Positions 43,009 through 52,687 of a DNA stretch of 64,000 nucleotides are shown one piece after another. Numbering within the stretch: position 1 is the stretch's first letter; each line of letters opens with the position of its first letter. The translations under genes were made by a program, and so were the position numbers. The stretch covers positions 1 to 64,000 of the forward strand of contig NZ_JAHQCW010000006.1 in the NCBI RefSeq assembly GCF_019042275.1, read 5' to 3'. The stretch is from Diplocloster agilis (lineage in GTDB: Bacteria; Bacillota; Clostridia; Lachnospirales; Lachnospiraceae). Under the pieces are notes generated by a model. It searched no databases, was not told where the DNA came from, and worked only from the letters and a program-made list of their open reading frames with translations.

Positions 43009-44082
43009 TTAACCCTCTCTTCTGCGGTTCAGCAGAACCCGTCCCGCGCATTTATCCGGATTCACACGCCACATACAGGTTTTACAGTCCAGGCATCTGC
43101 CCGTATCCCGTCCCGCCTGCGCGTCCTGTGCCCAGTTCTGATTCACCAGGATGCCGCGGCCGATGTCCACCATATCCACACCGGTGCGCATAAGAATATC
43201 TTCTGCCATTTGCGGGGATTGTATTCCATATACCGCGAATACAGGCACGTGCACCTGTTTTTTTATCTCGGCGGCTCCATATATGACATCCCGGTACGGA
43301 AAGTCTTCCGGCTTCTCCGGCTCATCCATTCCCTGAAAACCATACGAGATGTCCAGAAAATCGATTCCGGCCTCCTCAAGCGCCTTCGCGTGAGCGATTC
43401 CGTCGGCCAGAGCAGGTTCGAAGGTGCCCAGCCGGATTCCGATGATAAAGCTTTTCGGCGTTAACGCCCGGATTCCCCTGAGAATTTCCAGCGCAAACCG
43501 TTCCGGTTCCCTGCCGTACTCATCGCTGCGCCGGTTCACCCTGCGGTTAAAGAACTGGCACATCAGGTACTGATGGCAGCCGTGCAGCTCAACACCGTCG
43601 TACCCCGCCTCATAAGCCCTTCTTCCTGCCTGTATATACGCATCCTGTATCTGCCGGATCTCTTCCAGGCTCATCTCATACCCGGTCTTTTCTTCCCCGT
43701 TCTTCACACAGCGGAAATCACTGGGGCAATACGCGTGCTGAGTGGTTCCCCCTACCACCCCGGCATGGTGAATCTGGACGATAATCGGACATCCCTCCCG
43801 GTGGACCGCCTCGGTAATCCTGCAAAGTCCCGGGATCTGCTCCTCTTCCCAGATTCCCAACTGGTCCCGGCAGATTCTGCCTTCCTTTGTCACACAGGTT
43901 GCCTCCTGAATGATCAGACCGGCGCCACCCCGGGCCGCCGCCCTGTAATGCTCCACATTTTTCTCAACCGCCAATCCATCGTCCCCCACCCATCCATAGC
44001 ATACCATGGGCGGCATACAAATTCTGTTTTTTATCTCCAGGCCCCGGATCGCAAGGGGCTCAAATAATCGTTCCATATCCAA
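43009..44082 (-). CDS. NADH:flavin oxidoreductase (old yellow enzyme family)
   Basis: 357 residues, a single FMN-binding TIM barrel without the FAD/FeS extension of 2,4-dienoyl-CoA reductases. Family blocks: NRICMPPMVCYG near the N-terminus, IVQIHHAG, HGCHQYLMCQFFNRRVNRRSDEYG (about 167-190) and VDMVDIGRGILVNQ. The end carries a cysteine group CLDCKTCMW...NPDKC, reminiscent of the FeS site of the larger enzymes. Substrate unknown. Confidence 0.88.
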   Translation of the reverse strand: MDMERLFEPLAIRGLEIKNRICMPPMVCYGWVGDDGLAVEKNVEHYRAAARGGAGLIIQEATCVTKEGRICRDQLGIWEEEQIPGLCRITEAVHREGCPIIVQIHHAGVVGGTTQHAYCPSDFRCVKNGEEKTGYEMSLEEIRQIQDAYIQAGRRAYEAGYDGVELHGCHQYLMCQFFNRRVNRRSDEYGREPERFALEILRGIRALTPKSFIIGIRLGTFEPALADGIAHAKALEEAGIDFLDISYGFQGMDEPEKPEDFPYRDVIYGAAEIKKQVHVPVFAVYGIQSPQMAEDILMRTGVDMVDIGRGILVNQNWAQDAQAGRDTGRCLDCKTCMWRVNPDKCAGRVLLNRRREG

Positions 44083-44155
44083 TCATCCGCTTTCTGAATT
44101 TCTTTCTGTATGAAGTCTTCATCCTGTGCCTGTCCCGCCTGAACCTTTGGCATCC

Positions 44156-44911
44156 TTACACATCCAGGTCCAGCTCGATCGGGCAATGGTCCGATCCGAA
44201 AACATCCGTATGTATATCCGCTCCTTGCAGCCGGTCTTTTAGTCCCTGGGACACACAGAAATAGTCGATCCGCCATCCCGCATTTTTCTCCCTGGCCTTA
44301 AAGCGATAGGACCACCAGGAATAAACGCCCTGGGTATCCGGGTGAAAATACCTCCAGGTATCGATAAAGCCCGCCTGCAAAAGCCTGGTGAATTTTTCCC
44401 GCTCTTCATCGGTAAAGCCGGCGTTCTTATGATTCGTCTTCGGATTCTTCAAGTCAATCTCCTGGTGGGCCACATTCATATCACCGCACACCACCACCGG
44501 CTTTGACTCCTCCAGCTTCTCCAGATAACCAAGGAAATCCTCCTCCCACTGCATCCGGTAAGAAAGCCTCGCCAGGCCGTCCTGGGAATTCGGCGTATAG
44601 ACGGTCACCATATAGAATTCATCAAATTCCAAGGTTATGACCCGTCCTTCCTGATCGTGCTCCTCCATCCCTATTCCATAGCTCACAGCCAAAGGTTCCT
44701 TTTTAGTAAATATAGCAGTCCCGGAATACCCCTTTTTCACTGCGTAATTCCAATATTGATAATACCCGGGCAGGTTCAGGTCGATCTGCCCTTCCTGTAC
44801 CTTACTTTCCTGAATACAGAAAATATCCGCATCCGCGTCCCCAAAAAAATCCAGAAACCCTTTCTGCACACAAGCCCGGATTCCATTCACATTCCAGGAA
44901 ATCAATTTCAT
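44156..44911 (-). CDS. xth: Exodeoxyribonuclease III
   Basis: 251 residues of the AP-endonuclease family. Motifs: ISWNVNGIRA (metal site), CIQESKVQ, VYTPNSQ, GDMNVAHQEIDL, and the end GWRIDYFCVS and DVFGSDHCPIELDL. It cleaves abasic sites and degrades DNA from 3' ends. The ATG at 44911 has GGTGATGATGG upstream; the frame begins seven codons earlier. Confidence 0.93.
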   Translation of the reverse strand: MKLISWNVNGIRACVQKGFLDFFGDADADIFCIQESKVQEGQIDLNLPGYYQYWNYAVKKGYSGTAIFTKKEPLAVSYGIGMEEHDQEGRVITLEFDEFYMVTVYTPNSQDGLARLSYRMQWEEDFLGYLEKLEESKPVVVCGDMNVAHQEIDLKNPKTNHKNAGFTDEEREKFTRLLQAGFIDTWRYFHPDTQGVYSWWSYRFKAREKNAGWRIDYFCVSQGLKDRLQGADIHTDVFGSDHCPIELDLDV

Positions 44912-45028
44912 TCCATCATCACCTCTCGTCATTTTTCAGATGTTACTATCATAATACAATCTTCTTAAAAAGTAAAACTTCTTTCCGCCGGAACGGTCCG
45001 GTTGTGGGCCTTGAATCCGCCGGTCCGC

Positions 45029-45057
45029 TTGACTTTTTCATAACATACTGTTAAATT
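45029..45057 (+). promoter_or_regulatory. Promoter of the NitT/TauT-type ABC operon
   Basis: TTGACT (45029-45034) and TAAATT (45052-45057) with 17 nt between, about 25 nt before the start codon. No TPP riboswitch was seen. Confidence 0.65.
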
Positions 45058-45081
45058 AGGTGGGAAAGAAGGGATAAGATT

Positions 45082-46179
45082 ATGAAAAAAATATTCGTGG
45101 TAATGGTAACACTGTGTATGACTGCCGGACTGCTCTCGGGGTGCGGCTCAAAGGATAGCGGCACCAGTGCGCCGGCGGTTTCGGCCACGCCTGCGGCGGC
45201 GGAAGAAAGCCCTGCTCCGGCGGCTGAGACACCGGAACCGTCGGAAAGCCCGCAGGCTCCGGCAGTGACAGACGATGAGACGGTCATTCATGTGGGCGCT
45301 TTAAAGGGCCCTACTTCTATGGGTATGGTCAAGCTGATGGCGGATTCAGACGCGGGAACTACCGCCGGCAAATATGAATTTTCGATTCATGGCGCGGTGG
45401 ATGAGATGACTCCGAAGATCGTGCAGGGAGATTTTGATATCGCCGCTGTGCCCGCGAATCTGGCCAGCGTTCTGTATCATAATACCAAAGGACAGATCAG
45501 CGTGCTGGCCGTTAATACGCTGGGCGTGCTTTATATCGTGGAAAACGGAGAGACTGTCCGGTCTGTGGCGGATCTGAAGGGAAAAACCTTGTATGCCAGC
45601 GGGAAGGGCGCTACTCCGGAATATGCCCTTAATTACATCCTGAAATCGAATGGACTGGATCCCGCAAAAGATCTGACGATCGAATATAAATCGGAACATA
45701 CGGAATGCGTGGCCGCGCTGGCGGCTGACCCTGCAGGTGTCGCCATGCTTCCCCAGCCCTTTGTGACGACAGCCCAGGTAAAAAATCCGGATATCCGGGT
45801 GGCGCTTGATCTGACGAAGGAATGGGATAACGCCCAGGAGGGACAGGAAGTCAAAAGTTCTCTCATCACAGGGGTCGTTGTCGCCAGGAACGAATTCATA
45901 GAGGCGCATCCGGATCTGGTTCATACTTTTTTGGATGAGTATCACACTTCTATCGATTATGTGAATGGTAATGTGCAGGACGCTGCCAAGCTGGTAGGCT
46001 CTTACAATATCGTTCCTGAGGAAGTGGCGGTGAAAGCGCTTCCGGCTTGTAATATCGTATTTATGGAAGGTACTGAAATGAAAGACGCCTTAAGCGGATA
46101 TCTGGCCGTACTCCTGGAGCAGAATCCGAAGGCGGTCGGAGGGGCGTTGCCGGATGAGACGTTCTACTACAGCAGATAA
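45082..46179 (+). CDS. ABC transporter substrate-binding lipoprotein (SsuA/THI5-like)
   Basis: 365 residues with a lipoprotein signal (MKKIFVVMVTLCMTAGLLSGC, lipobox LLSGC) and a low-complexity Ala/Pro/Glu linker (about 30-62), then an NMT1/SsuA-type binding domain (VHVGALKGPTSMGMVKLM onward). Members bind sulfonates, nitrate or the thiamine precursor HMP; the ligand cannot be told here. First gene of a three-gene transporter operon. Confidence 0.88.
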   Translation: MKKIFVVMVTLCMTAGLLSGCGSKDSGTSAPAVSATPAAAEESPAPAAETPEPSESPQAPAVTDDETVIHVGALKGPTSMGMVKLMADSDAGTTAGKYEFSIHGAVDEMTPKIVQGDFDIAAVPANLASVLYHNTKGQISVLAVNTLGVLYIVENGETVRSVADLKGKTLYASGKGATPEYALNYILKSNGLDPAKDLTIEYKSEHTECVAALAADPAGVAMLPQPFVTTAQVKNPDIRVALDLTKEWDNAQEGQEVKSSLITGVVVARNEFIEAHPDLVHTFLDEYHTSIDYVNGNVQDAAKLVGSYNIVPEEVAVKALPACNIVFMEGTEMKDALSGYLAVLLEQNPKAVGGALPDETFYYSR

Positions 46180-46972
46180 CCGAAAAGACGGTAAAAGATT
46201 CACGGTTCGAAAAGGAACGGCTGCAAAGGCAGGTACCGGTTTCCGTGTTTGGGCAATCGTTTTTTGGCTTGTTGTCTGGCAGCTGACAAGCATGGCGCTG
46301 GGGCAGGAGATTCTTTTGGTTTCTCCTGTCTCGGTCCTTTTGCGTCTTGGAACACTGATTCGGACTCTTGCGTTTTGGCATGCGGTATCTTTTTCTTTTA
46401 TACGGATTGTCGGCGGATTTGTGCTGGCGCTATTGGCCGGAGTGCTTTTTGCCGCGCTTTCTTTTTGCTTTTCCTGGTTCCGGGAACTTCTGCATCCGTT
46501 GATGGCAGTCATAAAAGCGACTCCCGTGGCTTCCTTTATTATCCTCTGCCTGGTGTGGATTCCTTCCAGGGGATTGTCGGTATTTATCTCTTTTTTGATG
46601 GTGCTTCCCATCATTTATACGAATGTGCTGGAAGGTATTCATCATACGGACCGGCAGCTGCTGGAGATGGCCGAAATCTTCCGGGTACGGGGCTTGCGCA
46701 GAATACGTTACATCTATTTTTCGCAGGTCATGCCGTATTTTCGCTCCGCGTGCGGAGTTTCCCTGGGGCTTTGCTGGAAATCCGGGATCGCGGCGGAGGT
46801 GATCGGTATGCCGGATGGCTCCATCGGCGACATGCTGTATCAGGCTAAGATTTATCTCGATACCCCGGATCTCTTTGCCTGGACCTTTGTCATCATTCTG
46901 GTCAGCGTATTGTTTGGAAAAGTGTTCATGAAACTGCTGGACACGGCGATCCACGCAATTGAGAGAAGTTAA
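46154..46972 (+). CDS. ABC transporter permease (NitT/TauT family)
   Basis: 272 residues, about six membrane helices with the EAA-like loop EMAEIFRVRGLRRIRYIYF (about 175-193). Start ATG at 46154 after GGAGGGG, overlapping the binding-protein gene by 26 bp. It forms the channel of the transporter. Confidence 0.88.
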   Translation: MRRSTTADNRKDGKRFTVRKGTAAKAGTGFRVWAIVFWLVVWQLTSMALGQEILLVSPVSVLLRLGTLIRTLAFWHAVSFSFIRIVGGFVLALLAGVLFAALSFCFSWFRELLHPLMAVIKATPVASFIILCLVWIPSRGLSVFISFLMVLPIIYTNVLEGIHHTDRQLLEMAEIFRVRGLRRIRYIYFSQVMPYFRSACGVSLGLCWKSGIAAEVIGMPDGSIGDMLYQAKIYLDTPDLFAWTFVIILVSVLFGKVFMKLLDTAIHAIERS

Positions 46973-47008
46973 CGGTTTAGGAAACAATCCGCACACAAGG
47001 AGGCAATT

Positions 47009-47593
47009 ATGGATATCACTTTGAAAAATGTGACAAAATCATATGGAGATCTGACAGTGCTGCGCCAGTTTAACCATACGTTCCGTGAGGGGGAGACTAC
47101 CTGCATCATGGGGCCTTCCGGCTGCGGAAAGACGACCCTGCTCCGCCTTTTGATGGGACTTGAAAAGCCGGATGAGGGTGAGATCCTGGGCCTGTCCGGT
47201 CTGCGGATGGGCGCCGTTTTCCAGGAATACCGCCTGTGTGAGAATCTGAATGCCATCTCCAATGTGCGGATGGTTTGCAGCCACGCGCTTCCAAAAGAAC
47301 GGATCACCCAAGCGCTCACACAAGTAGGCATTACCGACAGCCTGTATAAGCCGGTACGTGATTACAGCGGAGGAATGAAACGCCGGGTGGCCATCGTCCG
47401 CGCCGTCCTTTCCGATCCTGAGATCTGTTTTCTGGACGAACCCTTTGAAGGTTTGGACGAAGCCACCCGGTCTGTGGTTGGTTCCTGGTTATATCGTCAA
47501 CTGTCCGGCAAGACGGTTCTGATGGTCAGCCACGATGAGGAGGATGCTCTTCGAATGGACGCCTCTGTCTTCCGCCTTGACCAGGACATTTGA
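47009..47593 (+). CDS. ABC transporter ATPase (NitT/TauT family, short)
   Basis: 194 residues: Walker A GPSGCGKTT, signature DYSGGMKRRVAIVRA, Walker B ICFLDEPFEGLDE, switch histidine VSHDEEDA. It is shorter than the usual 240-260 residues, lacking a C-terminal extension, but all catalytic motifs are present. Third gene of the operon, 36 bp behind the permease with AAGGAGG. Confidence 0.92.
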   Translation: MDITLKNVTKSYGDLTVLRQFNHTFREGETTCIMGPSGCGKTTLLRLLMGLEKPDEGEILGLSGLRMGAVFQEYRLCENLNAISNVRMVCSHALPKERITQALTQVGITDSLYKPVRDYSGGMKRRVAIVRAVLSDPEICFLDEPFEGLDEATRSVVGSWLYRQLSGKTVLMVSHDEEDALRMDASVFRLDQDI

Positions 47594-47613
47594 CTTCTGT
47601 TTTGGGGTTGGAT

Positions 47614-48669
47614 TCAATCTTTCTCCGTGTTGACAACGATCTTACCGTCAGAGGAATCCACTCTGATCACACGGTCGGCCTTATTCCGGATTCTTATTTC
47701 TTCATCCCGGCGGTATCCGTTCAGTCTGACAGAACCGTAATCTGAGTGCAGATCATAGTCGTAATCGTCTTCCGCTCCCAGCATATTCAGCTCCACATCT
47801 CCATAAGAACTCTCAACCTTCAGATCCTGTATATCCGCCTCGTCAAAACGGCAGTTTCCATCGGACTGGTATACGTTCCAGATATTTCCGCTCAGAACGT
47901 CCCCTTTGATCGAGCCGTAATAGTTTCTGATATCGTTATTTTCCGCTTTTATCTGTTCCATTTCCAGCTTGCCGTCACTTAATTCAACGGTCAAATCCTG
48001 CACATCCACTTGTTTTAAGATGGTATTTCCATAGGCGTTATAGACCTTCAGCGTTTCCGCGGCGCAATTACTTACCTCTATCTTTCCGTCGCTGGAATTC
48101 AGTTCGATTTGTTTTCCCTGTACATCGCTCACTTTCATATCCCCGTATGAGATATCCACGCTGAGCCAGTCTGTTTTCACCGAGCCATCCCAGACAAATT
48201 CCCCGTCGCTTCCGACGATCTGCACATTTTCCAGATAGACATCCTCGGGCACATATAATTTCAGATAATCATTTCCCTTCGGATCATAGACGTTTCCTAC
48301 CGGGCCGGAATAGAAAAAGCTATATACCGCGCCTGCATTTTCCTGGATTTCCCGGAAGGTGAGCGTCTTATTGTCCACACTGTAAGCCGGACCTTTCTCA
48401 TCTCCGGTTAATGAATACTCCAGATAATATCCGTCCGAAGGTACGATCGTAATATCACCGAAATTAACGGTCAGTTTCACATTTTCAAAAGCGTCGATTC
48501 GGGTCTTTTCCAGTGAATGATTCACGGATGTCGTCCCGTTGACAATCCCTTCCGGTCCAATCGCGAAAGAAGGGCTGCCGCCCAGCGCGTATCCGACTCC
48601 CAAAAAACCGGCTCCTGCCACGACCAGGCAGGTGGCTATCATTAATATCGTTTTACTGAACTTTTTCAT
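47614..48669 (-). CDS. DUF4097 membrane-anchored beta-repeat protein (paralogue 2)
   Basis: 351 residues. N-terminal membrane helix (about 7-27) and an extracytoplasmic region of short beta repeats with SSDGKIEVS, NAYGNTILK, SDGKLEME, YYGSIKGD and SYGDVELN. Composition is richer in Asp and Tyr than in paralogue 1, so the surface differs. Start overlaps the DUF1700 gene by 17 bp. Function unknown; the operon context repeats that of the first copy. Confidence 0.85.
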   Translation of the reverse strand: MKKFSKTILMIATCLVVAGAGFLGVGYALGGSPSFAIGPEGIVNGTTSVNHSLEKTRIDAFENVKLTVNFGDITIVPSDGYYLEYSLTGDEKGPAYSVDNKTLTFREIQENAGAVYSFFYSGPVGNVYDPKGNDYLKLYVPEDVYLENVQIVGSDGEFVWDGSVKTDWLSVDISYGDMKVSDVQGKQIELNSSDGKIEVSNCAAETLKVYNAYGNTILKQVDVQDLTVELSDGKLEMEQIKAENNDIRNYYGSIKGDVLSGNIWNVYQSDGNCRFDEADIQDLKVESSYGDVELNMLGAEDDYDYDLHSDYGSVRLNGYRRDEEIRIRNKADRVIRVDSSDGKIVVNTEKD

Positions 48670-49252
48670 GTTTTTTCTTCCCCCTTGTCAGCATTCTGCG
48701 GAACAGACGCGCAATTCCGGCAAACAGTAATCTTCCGAGATAATAACTCCCGTAAAGGATAAAGATTCCAACGCCAGCCGCCAAAAGTCCGCTTCCAATC
48801 ACCGCCAGGCCATCGGCGAATGTTTGGAACAGCAGGTATCCGCCTGCCGCTAATGACAGCAATCCCCCGGCGCCCAGGCAGATTCCCGCGAAAATAAAGC
48901 AGGCCACAAAGATGAATACCACCAAAACCACACAAAAAATAACCAATGCGAAGGCAAATGCCAGGGGCAGCCCGATCGGTGCCGCAAACACGGCCAGAAT
49001 CACAATCCAGATAGCGGAAAAACCATGCTTAACCGACTTCTCCGGCTCCTCCATCTTCTTAATTGCCAGATCCCGTATAATCTGATTGGCAATGTCTATC
49101 GGGTTCCCCAGTTCTTCCATCACCGCCTGCTCATTCTCAGGTCCGGCGTCCTCAAAATATTCCTCATAATACTGAAGTGCCTGCTCGCGGTCCGCGCGCG
49201 GCAGTCTTCTGAGCTCCTTATTCAAAATCCGCAGATATTCCTGTCTGTTCAT
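48653..49252 (-). CDS. DUF1700 (HAAS domain) membrane protein, paralogue 2
   Basis: 199 residues. HAAS-type N-terminal domain MNRQEYLRILNKELRRLPRADREQALQYYEEYFEDAG followed by four or five hydrophobic helices (about 81-178) and a basic tail. The ATG at 49252 follows GAGGGGAAAGCG and lies inside the padR 3' end (35-bp overlap). Function unknown. Confidence 0.87.
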   Translation of the reverse strand: MNRQEYLRILNKELRRLPRADREQALQYYEEYFEDAGPENEQAVMEELGNPIDIANQIIRDLAIKKMEEPEKSVKHGFSAIWIVILAVFAAPIGLPLAFAFALVIFCVVLVVFIFVACFIFAGICLGAGGLLSLAAGGYLLFQTFADGLAVIGSGLLAAGVGIFILYGSYYLGRLLFAGIARLFRRMLTRGKKKHEKVQ

Positions 49253-49565
49253 CGCTTTCCCCTCCTCGCAAAATTCTCTCCACATCCATACGGAAGTCGA
49301 TCCATTCCTTCACATAATAACGTTTCTTATCCTGTCCGCTGTCCGTAATCCGGTAATATCTCCTGTTCCTTCCCTGGAACGGCCTGTCATATACTTCCAG
49401 GTATCCTGCCTCCTGCATCCTTTTCAGCACCGGATAAAGGGTCGATTCCTTCAGATTCACCACAGTCTTGATCTCCTGCGAGATCTGATAGCCATAGGCG
49501 TCTCCTTTCGACACAATCGCCAGTACAAAAGCATCCAACAACGCCGATCCCAACTGATACACCAT
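49218..49565 (-). CDS. PadR family transcriptional regulator (paralogue 2)
   Basis: 115 residues with DAYGYQISQEI, LKESTLYPVLKRMQEAGYLEVY and RRYYRITDSG. Small PadR subfamily. Its promoter, 49621-49649, overlaps perfect AT palindromes. It probably represses its own operon. Confidence 0.93.
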   Translation of the reverse strand: MVYQLGSALLDAFVLAIVSKGDAYGYQISQEIKTVVNLKESTLYPVLKRMQEAGYLEVYDRPFQGRNRRYYRITDSGQDKKRYYVKEWIDFRMDVERILRGGESDEQTGISADFE

Positions 49566-49583
49566 ATCAACTCCTCCTTTCCA

Positions 49584-49649
49584 ATATATAAAATATTTTA
49601 TATATGCTTAATTTTTCTATATTATATATCATATAATATACTCTGTCAA
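49584..49649 (-). promoter_or_regulatory. Promoter and palindromic operators of the second PadR operon
   Basis: Minus-strand TTGACA (49644-49649) and TATAAT (49621-49626) with 17 nt between. A perfect inverted repeat TATATTATAT / ATATAATATA (49618-49640) covers the -10, and a 22-bp perfect palindrome (half-site ATATATAAAAT, 49584-49605) lies just downstream. Both are good PadR operator candidates. Confidence 0.75.
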
Positions 49650-49753
49650 TATATATACTGTGATTTTATATATATTTTTTCCTTCCGGAATCCCAATACC
49701 TTCTAACACTCATATTCTCATTCTCACCTCTATTAATGCTTCTCACCCAATAA

Positions 49754-49810
49754 CAAATAAATAAAGCCGGAGCCTGCAAATCACATACTCATGATTCGCA
49801 AGCTCCGGCT
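49754..49810 (-). terminator. Terminator downstream of the second acetyltransferase gene
   Basis: Minus strand AGCCGGAGC paired with GCTCCGGCT, loop region partly paired, followed by TTTATTTATT. A small extra stem ACCCGGAG/CTCCGGGT lies between it and the gene (about 49839-49876). Confidence 0.65.
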
Positions 49811-49930
49811 ATACCGCCTGGTATTGGCTAAACGTCCTCACCCGGAGCGCAGCCAATCCCCTCTGCCCTCCGGGTACCCATCCAATTTTCTCTTTGTTTG
49901 TGCACGATCGGTCGTTAGGAGAAAATGCTT

Positions 49931-50428
49931 TCACCTTCCCAACTCGTCAAGCACATCCCCGGTCAACCGGTACACGGTCCACTCATCCATAGGCACCGCC
50001 CCCAAAGATTTATAAAATCCGATGCTGGGCGCATTCCAATTCAGACAGGACCACTCCATACGGCCGCATCCTTCTTCCACGGCGATGCGGGCCAGCTGCG
50101 TCAGCAGCGCTTTTCCCATTCCGCTGCCACGCATGGAAGGCTTTACAAACAAATCCTCCAGATAGATTCCCGCTCTGCCCAGGAAAGTAGAAAAATTATA
50201 GAAATAAAGCGCCATACCGACGATTTCTCCATCCGCCTCTCCTAACAGCACCTGCGCTTTTTCTTTATCAAATATCCATTCCTCCAGAAGTTTCGGAGTC
50301 GCCACCACATCGTCCGACATTTTTTCATACTCCGCCAGCTCTTTGATCAGCTCCAGAACTACCGGTATATCCGTACGCTCTGCTTTCCGAATCCGGAATC
50401 CTTCTATCTGTGTCTCATAATATTCCAT
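49931..50428 (-). CDS. GNAT acetyltransferase (polyamine/thialysine type)
   Basis: 165 residues. RIRKAERTDIPVVLELIKELAEYEK at the N-terminus and LEDLFVKPSMRGSGMGKALL (acetyl-CoA loop) are characteristic of the SSAT-like group that acetylates polyamines or thialysine; WNAPSIGFYKSLGA completes the core. Start ATG at 50428 follows GGAGGATAAC; the frame extends 52 codons further without support. Confidence 0.85.
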   Translation of the reverse strand: MEYYETQIEGFRIRKAERTDIPVVLELIKELAEYEKMSDDVVATPKLLEEWIFDKEKAQVLLGEADGEIVGMALYFYNFSTFLGRAGIYLEDLFVKPSMRGSGMGKALLTQLARIAVEEGCGRMEWSCLNWNAPSIGFYKSLGAVPMDEWTVYRLTGDVLDELGR

Positions 50429-50652
50429 GTTATCCTCCACTAATATATATTTACTGCATTTTCTTAATACAGCATATCTTATCCTTATCCATAATAAATA
50501 AGGGCGGACGTTTTGTCCACCCTTTTCTACTTTCCTTTCGTCGGAAAGTGCTCCATGAAAAGAATTCACCTTATAAATTCCCAAAAAATTATCGTTTATA
50601 TTTCGTCAGTCACGAATGTATATCCAATAAAAACTAATATAAATCTAACATA

Positions 50653-50694
50653 AAAACAGGTATAATAGTTAAAATACGACCATTATACCTGTTT
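50653..50694. promoter_or_regulatory. Inverted repeat before the OmpR-type two-component genes
   Basis: Perfect 14-bp arms AAAACAGGTATAAT and ATTATACCTGTTTT with a 14-nt spacer, 22 bp before the start. TATAAT lies in the left arm. It may be an operator of the regulator or a transcription attenuator. Confidence 0.55.
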
Positions 50695-50715
50695 TCTTAA
50701 CAGAGGAGGAATCTT

Positions 50716-51405
50716 GTGAAACTATTAATTGTAGAAGACGAAGTTTTGCTTTCAAAATCCATTGCAAAGGGACTACGCAAACTGGGCTATGCGGTGGACT
50801 GTGCCTTTGACGGAGAAGAAGCTCTTGAACTTTTAGAAATAAACACATATGACCTGATGGTATTAGACATTAACATTCCCAAAATAAACGGTTTAGATGT
50901 GCTCAAAAGAATTCGTGAAGCAGGCAGCCATCTGCATGTCATTATACTATCCGCCAAAAATACAGTTTTCGATAAGGTAAAGGGGTTAGATTGTGGTAGT
51001 AACGACTATTTAACCAAACCCTTTGATTTCCTTGAACTGGAAGCTCGAATCAGAAACTTGCTCCGCCAAAACACCGGCTTTCATGACTCTGTTTTACGGT
51101 GTGGCAAAATGTCTATAGATACTTCGGCAAAAAAGGCCTATTGGGATAGTGCTCTTTTAGACCTGACCAAAAAAGAATATTCTATCCTTCAATATCTCCT
51201 TCATCACCCAGATACTGTCATAAGTGCGGAAGATCTTATAGAACATGTCTGGGACAGTGATATTGATTTATTTTCAAACTCCTTCCGCTTTCATATACAC
51301 TCCCTGCGCAAAAAGATCAAGGAGGCCGGAAGTACTGGTGAGTTCATTACTACCGTCAGAGGCCAGGGATATATGGTTTCATCCTGCGAGGAGGACAGCG
51401 TATGA
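50716..51405 (+). CDS. OmpR-family response regulator
   Basis: 229 residues, GTG start after GAGGAGG. Receiver with aspartate in LMVLDINIPKING (about 51) and lysine in YLTKPFD (about 101); winged helix at the C-terminus ending TVRGQGYMVSS. Coupled to the kinase gene by a 4-bp overlap. The AT-richer codon use differs slightly from neighbours. Confidence 0.92.
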   Translation: MKLLIVEDEVLLSKSIAKGLRKLGYAVDCAFDGEEALELLEINTYDLMVLDINIPKINGLDVLKRIREAGSHLHVIILSAKNTVFDKVKGLDCGSNDYLTKPFDFLELEARIRNLLRQNTGFHDSVLRCGKMSIDTSAKKAYWDSALLDLTKKEYSILQYLLHHPDTVISAEDLIEHVWDSDIDLFSNSFRFHIHSLRKKIKEAGSTGEFITTVRGQGYMVSSCEEDSV

Positions 51406-52562
51406 AATCCATGTCGCTTCGAGGCAAGATCGTAATTATGGCAAGTATGACGGTAGCCGTAGCCGGTCTTTTTTTGACTGCAATCTCCATCTCATCCGCA
51501 AATAAGTATATGCGCTCCATGATTTCCTATGATGTAGGCTTCTCTGATCAGGGTACGGCTGCTCCCCCTCCTTCACAGGGCGGCATTCGGGAAGATAGTT
51601 TTTTAAGACAGTCTCCAGCCACCCCACCTATTAAAGACATTGAAGAAAACCGGATTTCCTACCAGGTCATCATGAATGCCTTTGCAAGAAACGCCCTTAT
51701 GTCAATGCTGCTCACCATTCTTGTTTTGGCGGCCGTAATATACATCCTTACAGGAAAGATACTGAGACCGCTCAGTCACCTGACACAGTTCATGAGCAGC
51801 ATGGACGATAAAAATATGCGTCAAAGGGTGGAACTCCCCAAGTCAGAGGACGAAGTATTTCGTTTGACAAAATCCTTTAACAACATGATGGACCGGCTGG
51901 AAGGCTCGTATACCGCCCAAAAAAACTTTACCGCCAATGCCGCCCACGAACTGAAGACACCTCTTTCTATTATGAAAACCTCCTTGCAGGTACTGGAACT
52001 GCAAGAAAACCCCAGTCACGAGGACTATATCGAGTGTACCGACGACGTAAAGCAAAGTATGAACCGGCTGATTCAAACGGTGGAAGGCCTGACTACCTTG
52101 ACCAATTCATCCCTGAAAGATGAAACTGAAGCTATAGACGCTTTGTCGGTTGTAAATCAAATCAAAGCTCACCTGACTCCACTTGCGGAAGAAAAGGGAG
52201 TCCGCATAACCGTAACAGGGGACGTTTTTCAGCTGATTTATAATAAAGAATTGTTTTACAGAATTATTTTTAATCTGATCGAAAATGCCGTAAAATATAA
52301 CCGCGAGGGGGGCTATGTGAACGTTACCGTATCAGGCCGGGAACGCTATTTAGTCATTCAAGATAACGGTATCGGTATGGACACGCAAGCGGTACAAAAC
52401 ATCTTCGAACCTTTTTACCGTTCCGATCTCTCCCGCTCCCAAAAAATTCCCGGCAGCGGTTTGGGCATGTCCATCGTAAAGACGGTTATGGACCGGTACG
52501 GCGGTACGCTTGAAATAGACAGCGTTTTGGGAAAGGGCACTAAAGTTAAATTTAAGATTTGA
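51402..52562 (+). CDS. Sensor histidine kinase
   Basis: 386 residues: two membrane helices (about 12-32 and 100-120) around a short extracytoplasmic loop of about 65 residues with PPPSQGG, a HAMP domain, HisKA with phospho-histidine in NAAHELKTPLSIMK and HATPase with GSGLGMSIVKTV. Partner of the upstream regulator. The small sensor loop suits a membrane or peptide signal. Confidence 0.92.
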   Translation: MKSMSLRGKIVIMASMTVAVAGLFLTAISISSANKYMRSMISYDVGFSDQGTAAPPPSQGGIREDSFLRQSPATPPIKDIEENRISYQVIMNAFARNALMSMLLTILVLAAVIYILTGKILRPLSHLTQFMSSMDDKNMRQRVELPKSEDEVFRLTKSFNNMMDRLEGSYTAQKNFTANAAHELKTPLSIMKTSLQVLELQENPSHEDYIECTDDVKQSMNRLIQTVEGLTTLTNSSLKDETEAIDALSVVNQIKAHLTPLAEEKGVRITVTGDVFQLIYNKELFYRIIFNLIENAVKYNREGGYVNVTVSGRERYLVIQDNGIGMDTQAVQNIFEPFYRSDLSRSQKIPGSGLGMSIVKTVMDRYGGTLEIDSVLGKGTKVKFKI

Positions 52563-52687
52563 CGTCCGCCTCTGAAAACTAACGTTTATCTAATAAAGAC
52601 TATGCTATACTGATGCTGTTCCCCAGGAGAACCCATCCCGGCCAGAACACAAAATCACAAAAACAGGTATGAAAGGAAGATGCTATT